DNA of 64,000 nucleotides from Lentilactobacillus diolivorans DSM 14421. GTDB lineage: Bacteria; Bacillota; Bacilli; Lactobacillales; Lactobacillaceae. The stretch's first letter is position 1. Every line of letters begins with the position of its first letter. The notes under the pieces were generated by a model. The model saw only the letters and a program-made list of their open reading frames with translations, did not search any database and had not been told where the DNA came from. Of the stretch, positions 44,564 through 54,177 are shown one piece after another. Both the position numbers and the translations under genes were made by a program. The DNA lies in contig NZ_AZEY01000077.1 in assembly GCF_001434255.1 (NCBI RefSeq), forward strand, positions 1-64,000, in the 5' to 3' direction.

Positions 44564-47275
44564 ATGAAAGAAACTATTACAAAATTACACAAAAACCGGA
44601 TATTCACGCTGTTAGTATGGCTGATTGTCGTCTTTATTGCAATTATTTCCGCTCCAAATATTACTAATACACTGCAATCATATAGCCAACCAACATTTTC
44701 CACGAACTCCCAACCGGCTAAAGCTGATCAGCTACGTCAACAGTGGGGCTACGACTTAGGAAATACCTCAACAGTGACTGTCGTTTATCATAATCCGAAT
44801 GGTAAACTGACAACGCAACAGCAGCAAAAGATTAGTAAAGCAATTGACAGTCTTAAAAAACAGCAGTCACTTTACAGCATCAAACGGATTGTTACACCAA
44901 GTACCAATGTTGCCGGCCAGGCGCAACTGCTATCTAAAGATGGCTCAACTCAGATGATTTCACTGGATATTGATGCTAAGACCAACACCTTGCGCGTTTT
45001 AGTGAATCAATTAGTTGGCCAAGTTAAGGTTAAAGGGCTTAAATCTTACGTCACAAGTCCCGAGATTGTCCGTGACGTTAATAATCAAAAAACAGCTCAA
45101 GTAACCCAATTAGTGTTAGTTACCCTTTTTATTGCCTCAGTATTGATTATCGGGATTTATTTCCGAGCTGTCTTAGCGCCGCTTATTTCTTTTATCAACC
45201 TGTTTATCGCCTTCGTAACTTCTTATAGTCTCTCAACGTTGCTTGCCCAACACTTTAAGTTGCCATTCTCCCAATACGTTCCCATTGAGATCGGCATTGC
45301 GACACTGGTCATGGGAACAATTTGGAATATTTATATTTATCGAAAATTACGTAATGTGATTGCCCTACAAAAAGAATCACGCTACGCCACTAAACAAACG
45401 ATTGCCGATCTGCGATTTCCAATCATCGTGGTTGGCGGTGCCTTAACCATTATTTTTGCACTCTGTGGTTTTATTAATTTTGATCAAATTCAATCTCTAT
45501 GGGCCTTGGCCATTACCTACCCTGTTCTGATACTGGTTACCCTGACTTTGAATCCGGTCTTCACGGCTGCTTTAGGTGAAAGTATTTTTTGGCCAACCAG
45601 TGCACCAACCAAGCCACTTGTTTCCCATTACTGGACGCGGGCAACTGATTTCTCATTATGGCAGCCGATCGCTAGTTTCTTAGTCGTTTTATATATTACT
45701 CTGCCATTTATCTATTTCTACCACAATAGTTTGAACTTTTCACCAATGACCAACTTAACGGAAACCAATCAAGCGACTAAAGGGGCTCGTGTTCTTCAAG
45801 CCCACTTTTCTCAAGGTAAAGCAACTCCGGTAACCATTTATTTAAAGAGTAATCAGCCACTTGATAACGAAAAATATCTGCAACACATTGATGCGTTAAC
45901 CAATAAGCTGCAACATACCCAAGGGGTTAGCGCCGTTTATTCATTAACCCAACCTGGTGGCATGCCAATTGATAAGTACTACGTATCAAACCAACTGGCC
46001 GCTATTGGTGTTAGCACTAAACAAGCCACGGGCCAGTTATCTCAAGCTTCAAATGGTATCCAGACCAACTCAAAGTCGCTCAACTTAGCTGCTCTAAAAC
46101 AACAAGTTAAAGATATGGCAAAATTAGTCCAGCGAAGTAATCAGATTATCCGGGATAGCAGCAACCTTGCTTCACAGGTTAACAGTGCCGCAGCTAACTC
46201 AAACATATCAGTCCAAAGAAATGCCTCAAGGCGGGTTCAAAGTTACCAACGTCAAATCAACGCACTGAACCAATCACTTCAATCCGTCTCATCCGGACTG
46301 GGACAATTGGCCTCAGAAGGAAATGTCATCCAAAACTACGGTCAAAACAGCTACAACAATTTACAAAGTTACAGTCAACAAATTAGTGCTGTTCAAAAGC
46401 AGCTAAAAAAGGTCAGCAACCAAGTCGATTCGTCAACCAACCAATTGAATGGCATTTACGATTACCTGAATGGGCTGCAAAAATCAGGCGCAGCTAACGT
46501 TTATTACATTACAAAAGCCCAATTATCCGATACCGATTTTCTGCAAACCATGTTAAATTACACCAGTAAGGACAAAAAGATTACGACAATCCAAGTTGTC
46601 CTTAAAAATGCACCTTCAAGTAAATCCAATCTTAAACAAATGACTAAGTTGCAAAATCAGGTTAGCTTACAACTAAGAGGCACACCCTTATCAAAGGCAA
46701 AAGTTGCTTTTACAGGTGAGCCCATGATTCAATCGATTAACCAGTCAAAGATGAACCATCATTTTGGAACCTTACTAATTCTTTTGATTGCTGGCGTTTT
46801 ACTCACTGTTTTCGCTGTCAGCCGCTCAATTTTACAACCGTTGTATTGGACGGTTGCCTTCATTATGTCCGCCATTACCGGTTTTCAACTGACTTACTTA
46901 ACGATGCATTTTGTTGCTGGTATTAAACAGTTTGACTGGCAAGTGCCATTGATTGCTGTGGCCATTTTAACGGCTGTGGCTGCTTGGCAGATTATCGCAT
47001 TGGGGCTGTCATTTAGATACACGGAACTATCTTTGCTGGAATGGATCAGACCAACAATGGCTAGCTGGGGACAGATGATGCGCTACATTATGCTGGTTGT
47101 CGTTGCTCTCGCAGTTGCGTTAACCTTTGGTGCCTCTTATGCAATGATTGAAATTGCCCTCATTGTTATCTTTACCGGCTGTGTTTATTATCTTATTCTG
47201 CCGATGATCGTATCATCAATGGGCAAATTGGCAATCACGCTTCCCAACAAAAAGAATCTATTAAAGAATAAATAG
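44564..47275 (+). CDS. MMPL/RND-family membrane transporter
   Basis: A 903-aa RND-type protein of MMPL architecture: one segment at about 15-35, a first extracellular loop (about 40-185), five segments at about 190-350, a seventh at about 375, a second long extracellular loop (about 395-730) and five final segments. The second loop holds a long Gln/Ser-rich coiled coil (about 490-650), a feature of Gram-positive YdgH-like MMPL proteins. Probably exports lipids or hydrophobic compounds. No adjacent regulator. Start has AGGGAAA upstream. Confidence 0.88.
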   Translation: MKETITKLHKNRIFTLLVWLIVVFIAIISAPNITNTLQSYSQPTFSTNSQPAKADQLRQQWGYDLGNTSTVTVVYHNPNGKLTTQQQQKISKAIDSLKKQQSLYSIKRIVTPSTNVAGQAQLLSKDGSTQMISLDIDAKTNTLRVLVNQLVGQVKVKGLKSYVTSPEIVRDVNNQKTAQVTQLVLVTLFIASVLIIGIYFRAVLAPLISFINLFIAFVTSYSLSTLLAQHFKLPFSQYVPIEIGIATLVMGTIWNIYIYRKLRNVIALQKESRYATKQTIADLRFPIIVVGGALTIIFALCGFINFDQIQSLWALAITYPVLILVTLTLNPVFTAALGESIFWPTSAPTKPLVSHYWTRATDFSLWQPIASFLVVLYITLPFIYFYHNSLNFSPMTNLTETNQATKGARVLQAHFSQGKATPVTIYLKSNQPLDNEKYLQHIDALTNKLQHTQGVSAVYSLTQPGGMPIDKYYVSNQLAAIGVSTKQATGQLSQASNGIQTNSKSLNLAALKQQVKDMAKLVQRSNQIIRDSSNLASQVNSAAANSNISVQRNASRRVQSYQRQINALNQSLQSVSSGLGQLASEGNVIQNYGQNSYNNLQSYSQQISAVQKQLKKVSNQVDSSTNQLNGIYDYLNGLQKSGAANVYYITKAQLSDTDFLQTMLNYTSKDKKITTIQVVLKNAPSSKSNLKQMTKLQNQVSLQLRGTPLSKAKVAFTGEPMIQSINQSKMNHHFGTLLILLIAGVLLTVFAVSRSILQPLYWTVAFIMSAITGFQLTYLTMHFVAGIKQFDWQVPLIAVAILTAVAAWQIIALGLSFRYTELSLLEWIRPTMASWGQMMRYIMLVVVALAVALTFGASYAMIEIALIVIFTGCVYYLILPMIVSSMGKLAITLPNKKNLLKNK

Positions 47276-47330
47276 TGTACAGTCGCTGAAAGGCAATATA
47301 ACTGTCGCAATAACCTTAGAATCAAGATCA

Positions 47331-47380
47331 AAAAGGCGGCCGGTTTCCTCAGAATTTGGAAACCGACCGCCTTTTTTTGA
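47331..47380 (+). terminator. Rho-independent terminator
   Basis: AAAGGCGG.CGGTTTCC pairs with GGAAACCG.CCGCCTTT, followed by a long T run, about 55 nt after the MMPL gene stop. Confidence 0.92.
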
Positions 47381-47582
47381 TTCACTTTTTCACTCAATAG
47401 GATCCAGGATCACACGCAGTTAAGTTTGATTGTCTGATTCAACTTAACCGAAACTGCATTTAACATTCAGTTCTCTCTGGGATACCAGCACTTGAATTTG
47501 AACATTTTTTCTCAATTTAGTTGTTAATTTGCGACTATTTTCAAAGTTTCAAACTTGATTTTAGCCAAAATTCATAAGATTT
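47381..47582. other. Intergenic region, no gene seen
   Basis: Between the terminator and the WalR-like box I see no ORF. GTTAAGTTTGATTG and CAACTTAACCG form a short interrupted inverted repeat near 47420-47452. Confidence 0.4.
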
Positions 47583-47598
47583 TGTAAAGGCATTGTAA
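47583..47598 (+). promoter_or_regulatory. WalR (YycF)-type box
   Basis: TGTAA at 47583 and 47594 with 6 bp between (TGTAAAGGCATTGTAA), matching the tandem pattern of WalR binding sites. It lies 275 bp upstream of a peptidoglycan hydrolase, the typical class of WalR target, though farther than usual. Confidence 0.45.
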
Positions 47599-47873
47599 CT
47601 TTACAAGTCAAAAATCGGTAGTTTTTCCATCAAAATCCGTTATTTTGCTTTTATTTCAATTTAAAATGTCTCAAATATATCAATTATTCTTTATTTGTAC
47701 GCACAAATAAAAGCCTTGAGGCTAACGTTTACAAGCCGCCATTTCAAACGATTGCGTACAATGTTTCATGCCATAATTTGCTTTTAACTGCATTGCAAAT
47801 TGTTTGTCACAGTCCTGCAATATACAATTGTTAAGATTATCTTTGTAAATTTGATAGGGAGTTGTTGAAAAGC

Positions 47874-48347
47874 ATGAAATTACATAATAAAGTTCTTTTG
47901 ACATTAGTTGCATTTTTCTCATTATTGACTGGCGGATTTGTGAATGCTCAAGCATCCAAAGCAGATGCTGATCCTGATTATTCTGCTGTGTATAACGTCG
48001 CTAAGCAAAACCTTGGCAAACCATATGTTTGGGGTGCTACTGGTCCTTCATCATTTGATTGTTCTGGCTTTACAAGCTACGTTTACAAAAAAGGTGCTTC
48101 AATTTCAATTCCACGAACTGCCCAAGCACAATACAATGCAGCTAAGAAGGTTTCATATAGTAACCTTCAAAAGGGCGATTTAGTATTCTTTGGTTCAAAC
48201 GCTTCTGCCATTTCACATGTTGGCTTTTATGTTGGTAATGGTAAAATGATCGATGCTCAAAATCGTGGCGTCATTACTGAAAATGTCAAGGCCCCATGGT
48301 GGCATTACGTTGGCGGTGCTCACGTTACCGATTTTGATCAAGATTGA
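47874..48347 (+). CDS. NlpC/P60 peptidoglycan endopeptidase
   Basis: A 157-aa secreted hydrolase: signal peptide 1-27 (cleavage after AQA) and a single NlpC/P60 domain (about 35-155). Catalytic Cys63 is in FDCSGF, the His in ISHVGFYVG and the third residue in the WWHY segment. Cleaves peptide stems of peptidoglycan. ATG at 47874 is 12 nt from AGGGAG, and two TTG codons (47862, 47865) are nearer, so the exact start is open. No wall-binding domain. Confidence 0.88.
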   Translation: MKLHNKVLLTLVAFFSLLTGGFVNAQASKADADPDYSAVYNVAKQNLGKPYVWGATGPSSFDCSGFTSYVYKKGASISIPRTAQAQYNAAKKVSYSNLQKGDLVFFGSNASAISHVGFYVGNGKMIDAQNRGVITENVKAPWWHYVGGAHVTDFDQD

Positions 48348-48389
48348 TTAACACATAATTTACAATCAACAACTCAATTTAACTATCAC

Positions 48390-48470
48390 AAAAATGGCTG
48401 AGACAAAAGTAATTTTGTCTCAGCCATTTTTGTATCATCACGACTATGACAAAGTGAAATCGTGAGATAA
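48390..48470 (-). repeat. Composite hairpin element m, decayed
   Basis: Short hairpin GGCTGAGACAAAA / TTTTGTCTCAGCC (48393-48426) followed by a decayed linker and large-hairpin remnant. The short-hairpin end faces the NlpC/P60 gene stop about 45 nt upstream and should terminate it. Confidence 0.7.
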
Positions 48471-48561
48471 AGGTAGCTACCGATAAGCAGCTCGTTGCAA
48501 CCAACAGTCGTTTTCTCTTACAATATAACCATGCCTAATTTAGATAGAATCGAGTGATATT

Positions 48562-49680
48562 GTGACAAACCAAAATGATCTTTCAAATGAATCGGCAGAT
48601 ATCGGTGATTACTTAAAATTGATTGCTTGTACGGCAGTCATGCTCCAAACCATTCTTAGCCTGTGTCTGCAGACTAATCCGACAATAAAAACCCAGATGC
48701 GGATCGGGATCACCTACAACCTGGTTAAATTTACGGCACCAGCCTTCATCTTCGGCATTCTTTACACAACTACCCGGACCACAATTAACAGTGACATTAC
48801 ATATGCTCATTATCTTCGAAAGCAATGGCACGCTTCCTTTGTTCCGACAATCTGGTGGACAAGTATTTACCTGCTCGTTATGCCCTGGCTGCAACAGGTC
48901 AATCACTATCACCATTTGGCAGAATTTTGCTGGCAATTTATAAATGGTAACGCCGCGCCTCATTTATGGTACAACACAATGATGCTGCAATTTATCGTGC
49001 TGATGCCGGTATTTTGGGAAATTGGTCATTTTAGCGTTAAAAGCTCGCGTCGTGGGATCACAATGGCTGCTTTAACAACCGTCATTGCTGTCAGCTGGCT
49101 GTTGTTCTATGATCAGCAAGTTTTTCACGGCCCACACATGCATGATTGGTATTTACTGGACCGGTTCTTTTTAAGCTTTATTATTTTCGGCGTTTTTGGC
49201 ACCCTGGCTTGGCAATTTCGCTGTTGGTTTAACTATTGGCTCAAACGTTGGTGGCCACTATTGATCCTGGCACTTTTAATCAGTTTTTACTGGACCAACC
49301 AAGAACTATTTTCATTTCAATTTCCCGTTAAGCTGACCAACGCACCCTACTACAAGCCATCCATGTTGATTTATGACTTGTCAGCTATCTTATTAATTGC
49401 CGCGATTGCCAGGTACCAAATCGACCGTCACCATTACATGACTAACCTGGTTCATTTATTTGCCAACTTCGCTTATAAAGCATTCCTATCGAACGTCTTT
49501 TGGGATCAGCTTCTTTGGCTGTCATTTGGAAAGTCCTTAACCATTCAACATCCCTTGCTTGGTATCTTAGCCGTTTACGTGGGAACTTGGTGCTTATCAT
49601 TCGCGTCAGCATTCACTATTCATTGGGGATGGCATCGATTACAAGTTGCAATTATTTCAATATTCAAATCGGTTAGCTAA
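48562..49680 (+). CDS. Acyltransferase family 3 membrane protein
   Basis: A 372-aa integral membrane protein with about ten segments, of the acyltransferase-3 family. The pattern LKLIACTAVMLQT at the first segment corresponds to the usual FhxAV, and GNAAPHLWYNTMMLQFIVLMPVFW (about 132-155) is the typical HLWYLxxLxxxxLxxP segment. No extracellular SGNH domain. Members O-acetylate cell-wall or teichoic polymers, or sugars. GTG start. Its stop overlaps the convergent gene by 4 nt. Confidence 0.85.
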   Translation: MTNQNDLSNESADIGDYLKLIACTAVMLQTILSLCLQTNPTIKTQMRIGITYNLVKFTAPAFIFGILYTTTRTTINSDITYAHYLRKQWHASFVPTIWWTSIYLLVMPWLQQVNHYHHLAEFCWQFINGNAAPHLWYNTMMLQFIVLMPVFWEIGHFSVKSSRRGITMAALTTVIAVSWLLFYDQQVFHGPHMHDWYLLDRFFLSFIIFGVFGTLAWQFRCWFNYWLKRWWPLLILALLISFYWTNQELFSFQFPVKLTNAPYYKPSMLIYDLSAILLIAAIARYQIDRHHYMTNLVHLFANFAYKAFLSNVFWDQLLWLSFGKSLTIQHPLLGILAVYVGTWCLSFASAFTIHWGWHRLQVAIISIFKSVS

Positions 49681-50051
49681 CCGATACCTTCATCAAGCTG
49701 GTTACTCTTTACCCATCCCGCTTTTTCAGCAATATATAGGAACGTTGCAATCTTTTTTGAATGATCTTTCACCGCTGTTTTCCGGAGCACGTGATAAGTT
49801 TCGCCGACATTTAACGTCGTCTTAGGGGTGTAACTTACCATCTCACCATCGTCGTGGAGGGTTGCACGATAAACTTTGGGGTTGGCCTGATTAGGGTGAT
49901 AAGTCTTTTCGTTTTTAAATGTCTGACTATGGTTGGTTAGATGATACGTTTTTGAACTCGCGTTAACAGTCGTGTCATGTCTAACTTCGCCTGCTGCAAT
50001 AGAAGAGACTAACGTGGCGGTTATGAAAATGGCAACTAATGATTTCTTCAT
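49677..50051 (-). CDS. Small secreted protein
   Basis: A 124-aa exported protein: signal peptide 1-20 or 1-32, then a mature part with strand pattern TYHVLRKTAVKDHSKKIATFLYIAEKAGWVKS, which resembles SH3b- or SLAP-like modules of lactobacillar surface proteins (a final GWV...L). AAGGAGG precedes the ATG. Function unknown. Convergent overlap of 4 nt with the acyltransferase gene. Confidence 0.65.
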   Translation of the reverse strand: MKKSLVAIFITATLVSSIAAGEVRHDTTVNASSKTYHLTNHSQTFKNEKTYHPNQANPKVYRATLHDDGEMVSYTPKTTLNVGETYHVLRKTAVKDHSKKIATFLYIAEKAGWVKSNQLDEGIG

Positions 50052-50202
50052 ATTTTTTAAAGGCCTCCTTGCGAATATCAGAAAAATAATGATATCTGTA
50101 GATTACAAGACACGTGGAAATGTTTCAAGGCCCCTCGAAAACCTTCTCAAAATCATCACAACTCTTTCGCAAAATTGTCACTTTTAGACGCTGTAATACA
50201 GG

Positions 50203-50250
50203 AAAAGCCCGTTTACCCAATCATTTAAGATGAGGCAAACGGACTTATAG
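50203..50250 (-). terminator. Terminator of the 50256 GNAT gene
   Basis: On the minus strand AAGTCCGTTTGCC pairs with GGGTAAACGGGCTT, followed by TTCC. Stem partly wobble-paired. Confidence 0.75.
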
Positions 50251-50255
50251 ATAAC

Positions 50256-50684
50256 TTATCTAATCACTTTTTCCATATTAACATGCTTGATGCCAACTTC
50301 AATGAACGGTTTTCCAAACACTTTAAACCCCAGCGTTTCATAAAATCCAACAGCCGTTTGCTGGGCACCCAAGTAAAATCGCTTTGTCCCCTTAAACTGA
50401 GGATCGGCCAATAAATATTGCAGCAATTGTTTTGCATAACCCTGATGGCGGGCAGCTTTCTCCGTTGCAACCCGTTGGATATGAACGCCGGCCGCCGTGG
50501 CGGTTGTTCGAGCCGTTGCAACTGGTCGACCATTTTCATACGCAACAAAAAATGTGGCACCGTCATCACTACCATCAAATTCCAGGCTTTCAGCAATTCC
50601 CTGTTCTTCGACAAAAACGTGGCGGCGAATTGTTCGTGCATCATGATAAATTGTATTAAGCTGAGTTGATTTTTTAAATTCCAA
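50256..50684 (-). CDS. GNAT-family N-acetyltransferase (YjcF/ElaA-like)
   Basis: A 142-aa GNAT protein. Characteristic start pattern ARTIRRHVFVEEQGIAESLEFDG (about 16-38), as in YjcF-type acetyltransferases, and the acetyl-CoA motif VATEKAARHQGYAKQLL (about 72-88); ends GFYETLGFKVFGKPFIEVGIKH. TTG start at 50684 with AGGT 9 nt upstream. Substrate unknown. Array g lies immediately upstream and belongs to the next gene. Confidence 0.85.
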   Translation of the reverse strand: MEFKKSTQLNTIYHDARTIRRHVFVEEQGIAESLEFDGSDDGATFFVAYENGRPVATARTTATAAGVHIQRVATEKAARHQGYAKQLLQYLLADPQFKGTKRFYLGAQQTAVGFYETLGFKVFGKPFIEVGIKHVNMEKVIR

Positions 50685-50721
50685 GAGTATTTTACCTACT
50701 TTGTTTAATATCTAAATGAAT

Positions 50722-51090
50722 CTGGGCGAAACGTATAAAAACATGACTAATGCGAGGACAGGAACTGTCTGGAATTTTTATCTGGCCGAAACGTGTGAAA
50801 GCAAGCAGATCCCGGCCATATATGCCCTTTAACCGAACATTTCAAAACCAGGAATAGTCATGGCCTTTTTACCTAGCCGAAACGTGTGAAAGAGCCGCAG
50901 CTCCCGGCCATATAAGCCCTTCCAACCAATATTCCAAAACCGGGAATATTCATGAGCTTTTTACCTAGCCGAAACGTGTGAAAGCAAGCAGATCCCGGCC
51001 ATATATGCCCTTTAACCGAACATTCCAAAACCAGGAATATTCGGTTAAAGGGCATATATTCTGGGATCTAACCGCTTGCTTTCACACTCT
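50722..51090 (-). repeat. Hairpin-element array g (four half units)
   Basis: GAAACG boxes near 50728, 50788, 50879 and 50971. Unit 1 is degenerate; units 2 and 4 have the same arms and spacer (GTGAAAGCAAGCAGATCCC, ATATATGCCC), and unit 3 differs (GTGAAAGAGCCGCAGC). The last unit is completed: GTGTGAAAGCAAGC with GCTTGCTTTCACAC and GATCCC with GGGATC. The AGAGTG box is 1 nt from the stop of the phosphatase gene. Confidence 0.88.
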
Positions 51091-51091
51091 G

Positions 51092-51748
51092 CTACTTTCC
51101 AAACGCCGTCACTCTCACCCTGTCACCATCAATTTCCAACTTTGTAATCGAACCATTCGCCGGACGCTTTGTAATGTCAAATTGCCCCTCACCATATCGT
51201 TCGACAACACTCAACAACGTATTACCATGACTAATCAGCAAAACATTGTCGCCATCCTTAATCTTGTCATTACGCTTAATTAAATCAAATCCTTGATCCA
51301 ACCGCTGCCAATATTCCTCATTATTTTCCGCTTGGTGAAACGGATCCGCTTCCTTTAAATAATCCTTAGCTTTACCAATCGAATATTTCTCAACAATATC
51401 CTTAAAGGTTGGCAAACCATGAGGAGCCCCCGCCAAATACCAAGCCTGGTCCATATCATTTCCCTCATAGTAACCGTAGAATTCTTCGCGAAAATATGGC
51501 GCAACAATCGGCTCTTTGACATCCGAAACAACGTTCTTATCCAAAATCATTTGAGCAGTTTGCTCCGCACGCGTCGTATCGCTACAATAAGCAGCAGCGA
51601 ACCTTGTATTTTTTAACTTTTCACCAGTGTCAACAGCATTTTGAACACCCTTCTTCGTTAACGGCGAATTACTCCATCCCTGAAGCTTATTGTAGATGTT
51701 GAAATAAGTCTGTCCATGTCGAACCATGTACAATGTAAATTTACTCAT
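51092..51748 (-). CDS. Histidine phosphatase family protein (phosphoglycerate mutase-like)
   Basis: A 218-aa member of the branch-1 histidine phosphatases. The phospho-accepting His is in MVRHGQTYFN (about 8-17) and the second His in LLISHGNTLLS; the Arg in TTRAEQTA is present. Its length and the missing glycolytic mutase signatures point to a broad-specificity phosphatase rather than a true phosphoglycerate mutase. ATG at 51748 has AGGATGTGG upstream. Single gene with array g at its 3' end. Confidence 0.88.
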   Translation of the reverse strand: MSKFTLYMVRHGQTYFNIYNKLQGWSNSPLTKKGVQNAVDTGEKLKNTRFAAAYCSDTTRAEQTAQMILDKNVVSDVKEPIVAPYFREEFYGYYEGNDMDQAWYLAGAPHGLPTFKDIVEKYSIGKAKDYLKEADPFHQAENNEEYWQRLDQGFDLIKRNDKIKDGDNVLLISHGNTLLSVVERYGEGQFDITKRPANGSITKLEIDGDRVRVTAFGK

Positions 51749-52027
51749 AACGCCACATCCTTTGCTTTTAATAGTTTTAGTATACCAAATCCATCGTATT
51801 CCAAATGTAAAAGTTGGATTATTCGCAAGTGTCTTTTAAGATTCGCACAAAATCCCTTAACTTTAGATTATTCTTCAAATTTATCTGATATGATAATAAA
51901 AGTGTGCAAAGACTAACTGATCAAATCAAATGCCCACATTTCCAAACCACACCGAATTAACCGATATGATTGATTTATCGATTAGTCTAAACCATTCTAA
52001 ACAGTCATACTACAAGGAGTCGTCGTT

Positions 52028-54163
52028 TTGAAATACGTTAACTCAATTCTTGAAAAATGCAGTACCCGTCGGGGATTCTTGGTTTTACTCGTAATTTGTT
52101 TCTGGGTAAAAACGATGGTCGCCTATTTTGTTGACTTTCGGCTGGGAATCACCAACCCATTTCAATTCTTTATCGTCCTTATTAATCCCCTGGCAACCAC
52201 TTGTCTACTACTTGGAATCGCCCTTTACTTTAAAAGCAGCCGGATCTTTTACCCGGTTGCGCTCCTGATCGCTATTGCAAATACTGTTTTACTTTATTTA
52301 AACGTCATTTACTTTCGGGAGTTTACTGATTTTATGACGGTCAGCACAATGACCGGGTATTCCAAAGTCAACCAGGGACTTAGTGGCAGTTCCCTGGCGC
52401 TAACCAATATTCATGATATCGTTTATTGGATTGATTTAGTCGTTATTATCGGCCTATTGGTTACCCGCAAAATTAAAATTGATCGTCGACCGTTAAACCG
52501 GCGAATCGGCTTGGCAGTCACCTCATTTTCACTCTTGTTTTTCGCGGTTAATCTATCATTAGGTGAAATGGATCGGCCACAATTGCTTACCCGGACTTTT
52601 GACCGGACCTATATTGTCAAATACTTGGGTCTGGACGCCTTTACGGTTTACGATGGGATTAAGTCCCAGCATAACAACGACATGCGGGCAACTGCTACCA
52701 AATCCGAGTTAAACGACGTCCTCAAATTCACCCATAAACATTACGCAAAACCTAATAAAAAATACTATGGCATTGCTAAAGGTAAGAACGTCATTATTCT
52801 TCATTTGGAAAGTTTCCAGCAATTTTTAATCGGTCAAAAAATTAATGGCCGTGAAGTCACCCCATTCCTAAACAAGCTTTACCGCAGTCACTCAACCTAC
52901 GCGTTTAAGAACTTTTTCCACCAAGTTGGTCAAGGTAAAACATCCGATGCTGAAAACATGTTGGAAACCAGTACGTACGGCTTGCCACAAGGCTCTCTAT
53001 TTGCCCAGCTTGGCAGTGACAATACCTTTCAGGCCGCTCCGGCAATTCTTAAACAACGGCGCAATTATACCAGTGCTGTTTTTCATGGTAACATCGCCAG
53101 CTTCTGGAACCGAAACAACGTTTATAAAAATATGGGTTATCAGTACTTCTTTGATGCCAGTTACTATGACACCTCGGGAGATCGCTCGTTGGGTTATGGT
53201 TTGAAGGACAAACTATTATTCAGAGATTCGGTTAAATACCTTCAGGCCCTTCAACAGCCATTTTACGCAAAATATATTACCGTCACGAACCATTTTCCCT
53301 ATGATCTTGATAAGGAAGATACTAATTTCAAGACAACCGACACTCAAGATAAGGTCGTCGATAATTACTTCCTAACCGCTCACTATCTTGATCAAGCTGT
53401 CCATGAATTCTACAATTATCTCCGAAAAACCGGTTTATTAAAGAATTCAATGATTATTTTGTATGGCGACCATTATGGCATTTCTGATTCTGAAAATAAG
53501 AACTTGGCTAAAGCCCTGAATCGTGATCCAGACACCTGGGATGATTACGATAATGCCCAGCTTCAACGGGTACCATTTATGATTAACCTTCCCGGCCGCA
53601 AAGACGGTTACGTTTCAAAGAAATACGCTGGCGAAATCGATGTTTTACCAACGATCATGCATCTGTTAGGATTAAGTACAAAACGGTATGTTCAATTTGG
53701 AACCGATATTTTCTCTAAGCAACATGATCAAGTTGTTGCCTTTAGAAACCAGGATTGGGTCAGCCCAAGTTTCACATCAGTCAGCGGTGATATTTATTCC
53801 AATCGGACCGGTCAATTAATGAAACTTACTAAGCGACAGCAAGCCCAGGTCAAAAAAGATAAGGATCGGGTCACTGAAGAACTATCGCTATCCGATTCAC
53901 TCAACGAAAAAAACCTGCTGCGCTTTTACCACCCCAAAGGATTTGAAAGTGTTGATCCTCGTAAATATAATTACGCCGATGAATACGAAAAAGAAAAACG
54001 AATCATTGCCAAAAAGGGTAAAAAGTCAACCAGTTTGTATTCTAAAGAGGGCAACACCGAAAAAGATTACAAGACTGACGCGCCTGAAATTCATCATAAG
54101 TCAACTGATTCCAACCGAATCAAGATTACCAATCCAGATGCCAATAACGACAGTAAACGTTAA
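52028..54163 (+). CDS. Lipoteichoic acid synthase family protein (LtaS-like)
   Basis: A 711-aa membrane sulfatase-fold enzyme that polymerises or primes glycerophosphate from phosphatidylglycerol outside the cell. Five membrane segments in the first 180 residues, then the extracellular domain: metal-binding E in HLESFQQF, catalytic T305 in GQGKTSDAENM, and YGDHYG. A Lys/Glu-rich C-terminal tail of about 70 residues is extra. TTG start with AAGGAG 8 nt upstream. Followed by a channel gene after 14 nt. Confidence 0.92.
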   Translation: MKYVNSILEKCSTRRGFLVLLVICFWVKTMVAYFVDFRLGITNPFQFFIVLINPLATTCLLLGIALYFKSSRIFYPVALLIAIANTVLLYLNVIYFREFTDFMTVSTMTGYSKVNQGLSGSSLALTNIHDIVYWIDLVVIIGLLVTRKIKIDRRPLNRRIGLAVTSFSLLFFAVNLSLGEMDRPQLLTRTFDRTYIVKYLGLDAFTVYDGIKSQHNNDMRATATKSELNDVLKFTHKHYAKPNKKYYGIAKGKNVIILHLESFQQFLIGQKINGREVTPFLNKLYRSHSTYAFKNFFHQVGQGKTSDAENMLETSTYGLPQGSLFAQLGSDNTFQAAPAILKQRRNYTSAVFHGNIASFWNRNNVYKNMGYQYFFDASYYDTSGDRSLGYGLKDKLLFRDSVKYLQALQQPFYAKYITVTNHFPYDLDKEDTNFKTTDTQDKVVDNYFLTAHYLDQAVHEFYNYLRKTGLLKNSMIILYGDHYGISDSENKNLAKALNRDPDTWDDYDNAQLQRVPFMINLPGRKDGYVSKKYAGEIDVLPTIMHLLGLSTKRYVQFGTDIFSKQHDQVVAFRNQDWVSPSFTSVSGDIYSNRTGQLMKLTKRQQAQVKKDKDRVTEELSLSDSLNEKNLLRFYHPKGFESVDPRKYNYADEYEKEKRIIAKKGKKSTSLYSKEGNTEKDYKTDAPEIHHKSTDSNRIKITNPDANNDSKR

Positions 54164-54177
54164 ACGGGGATGACAAT

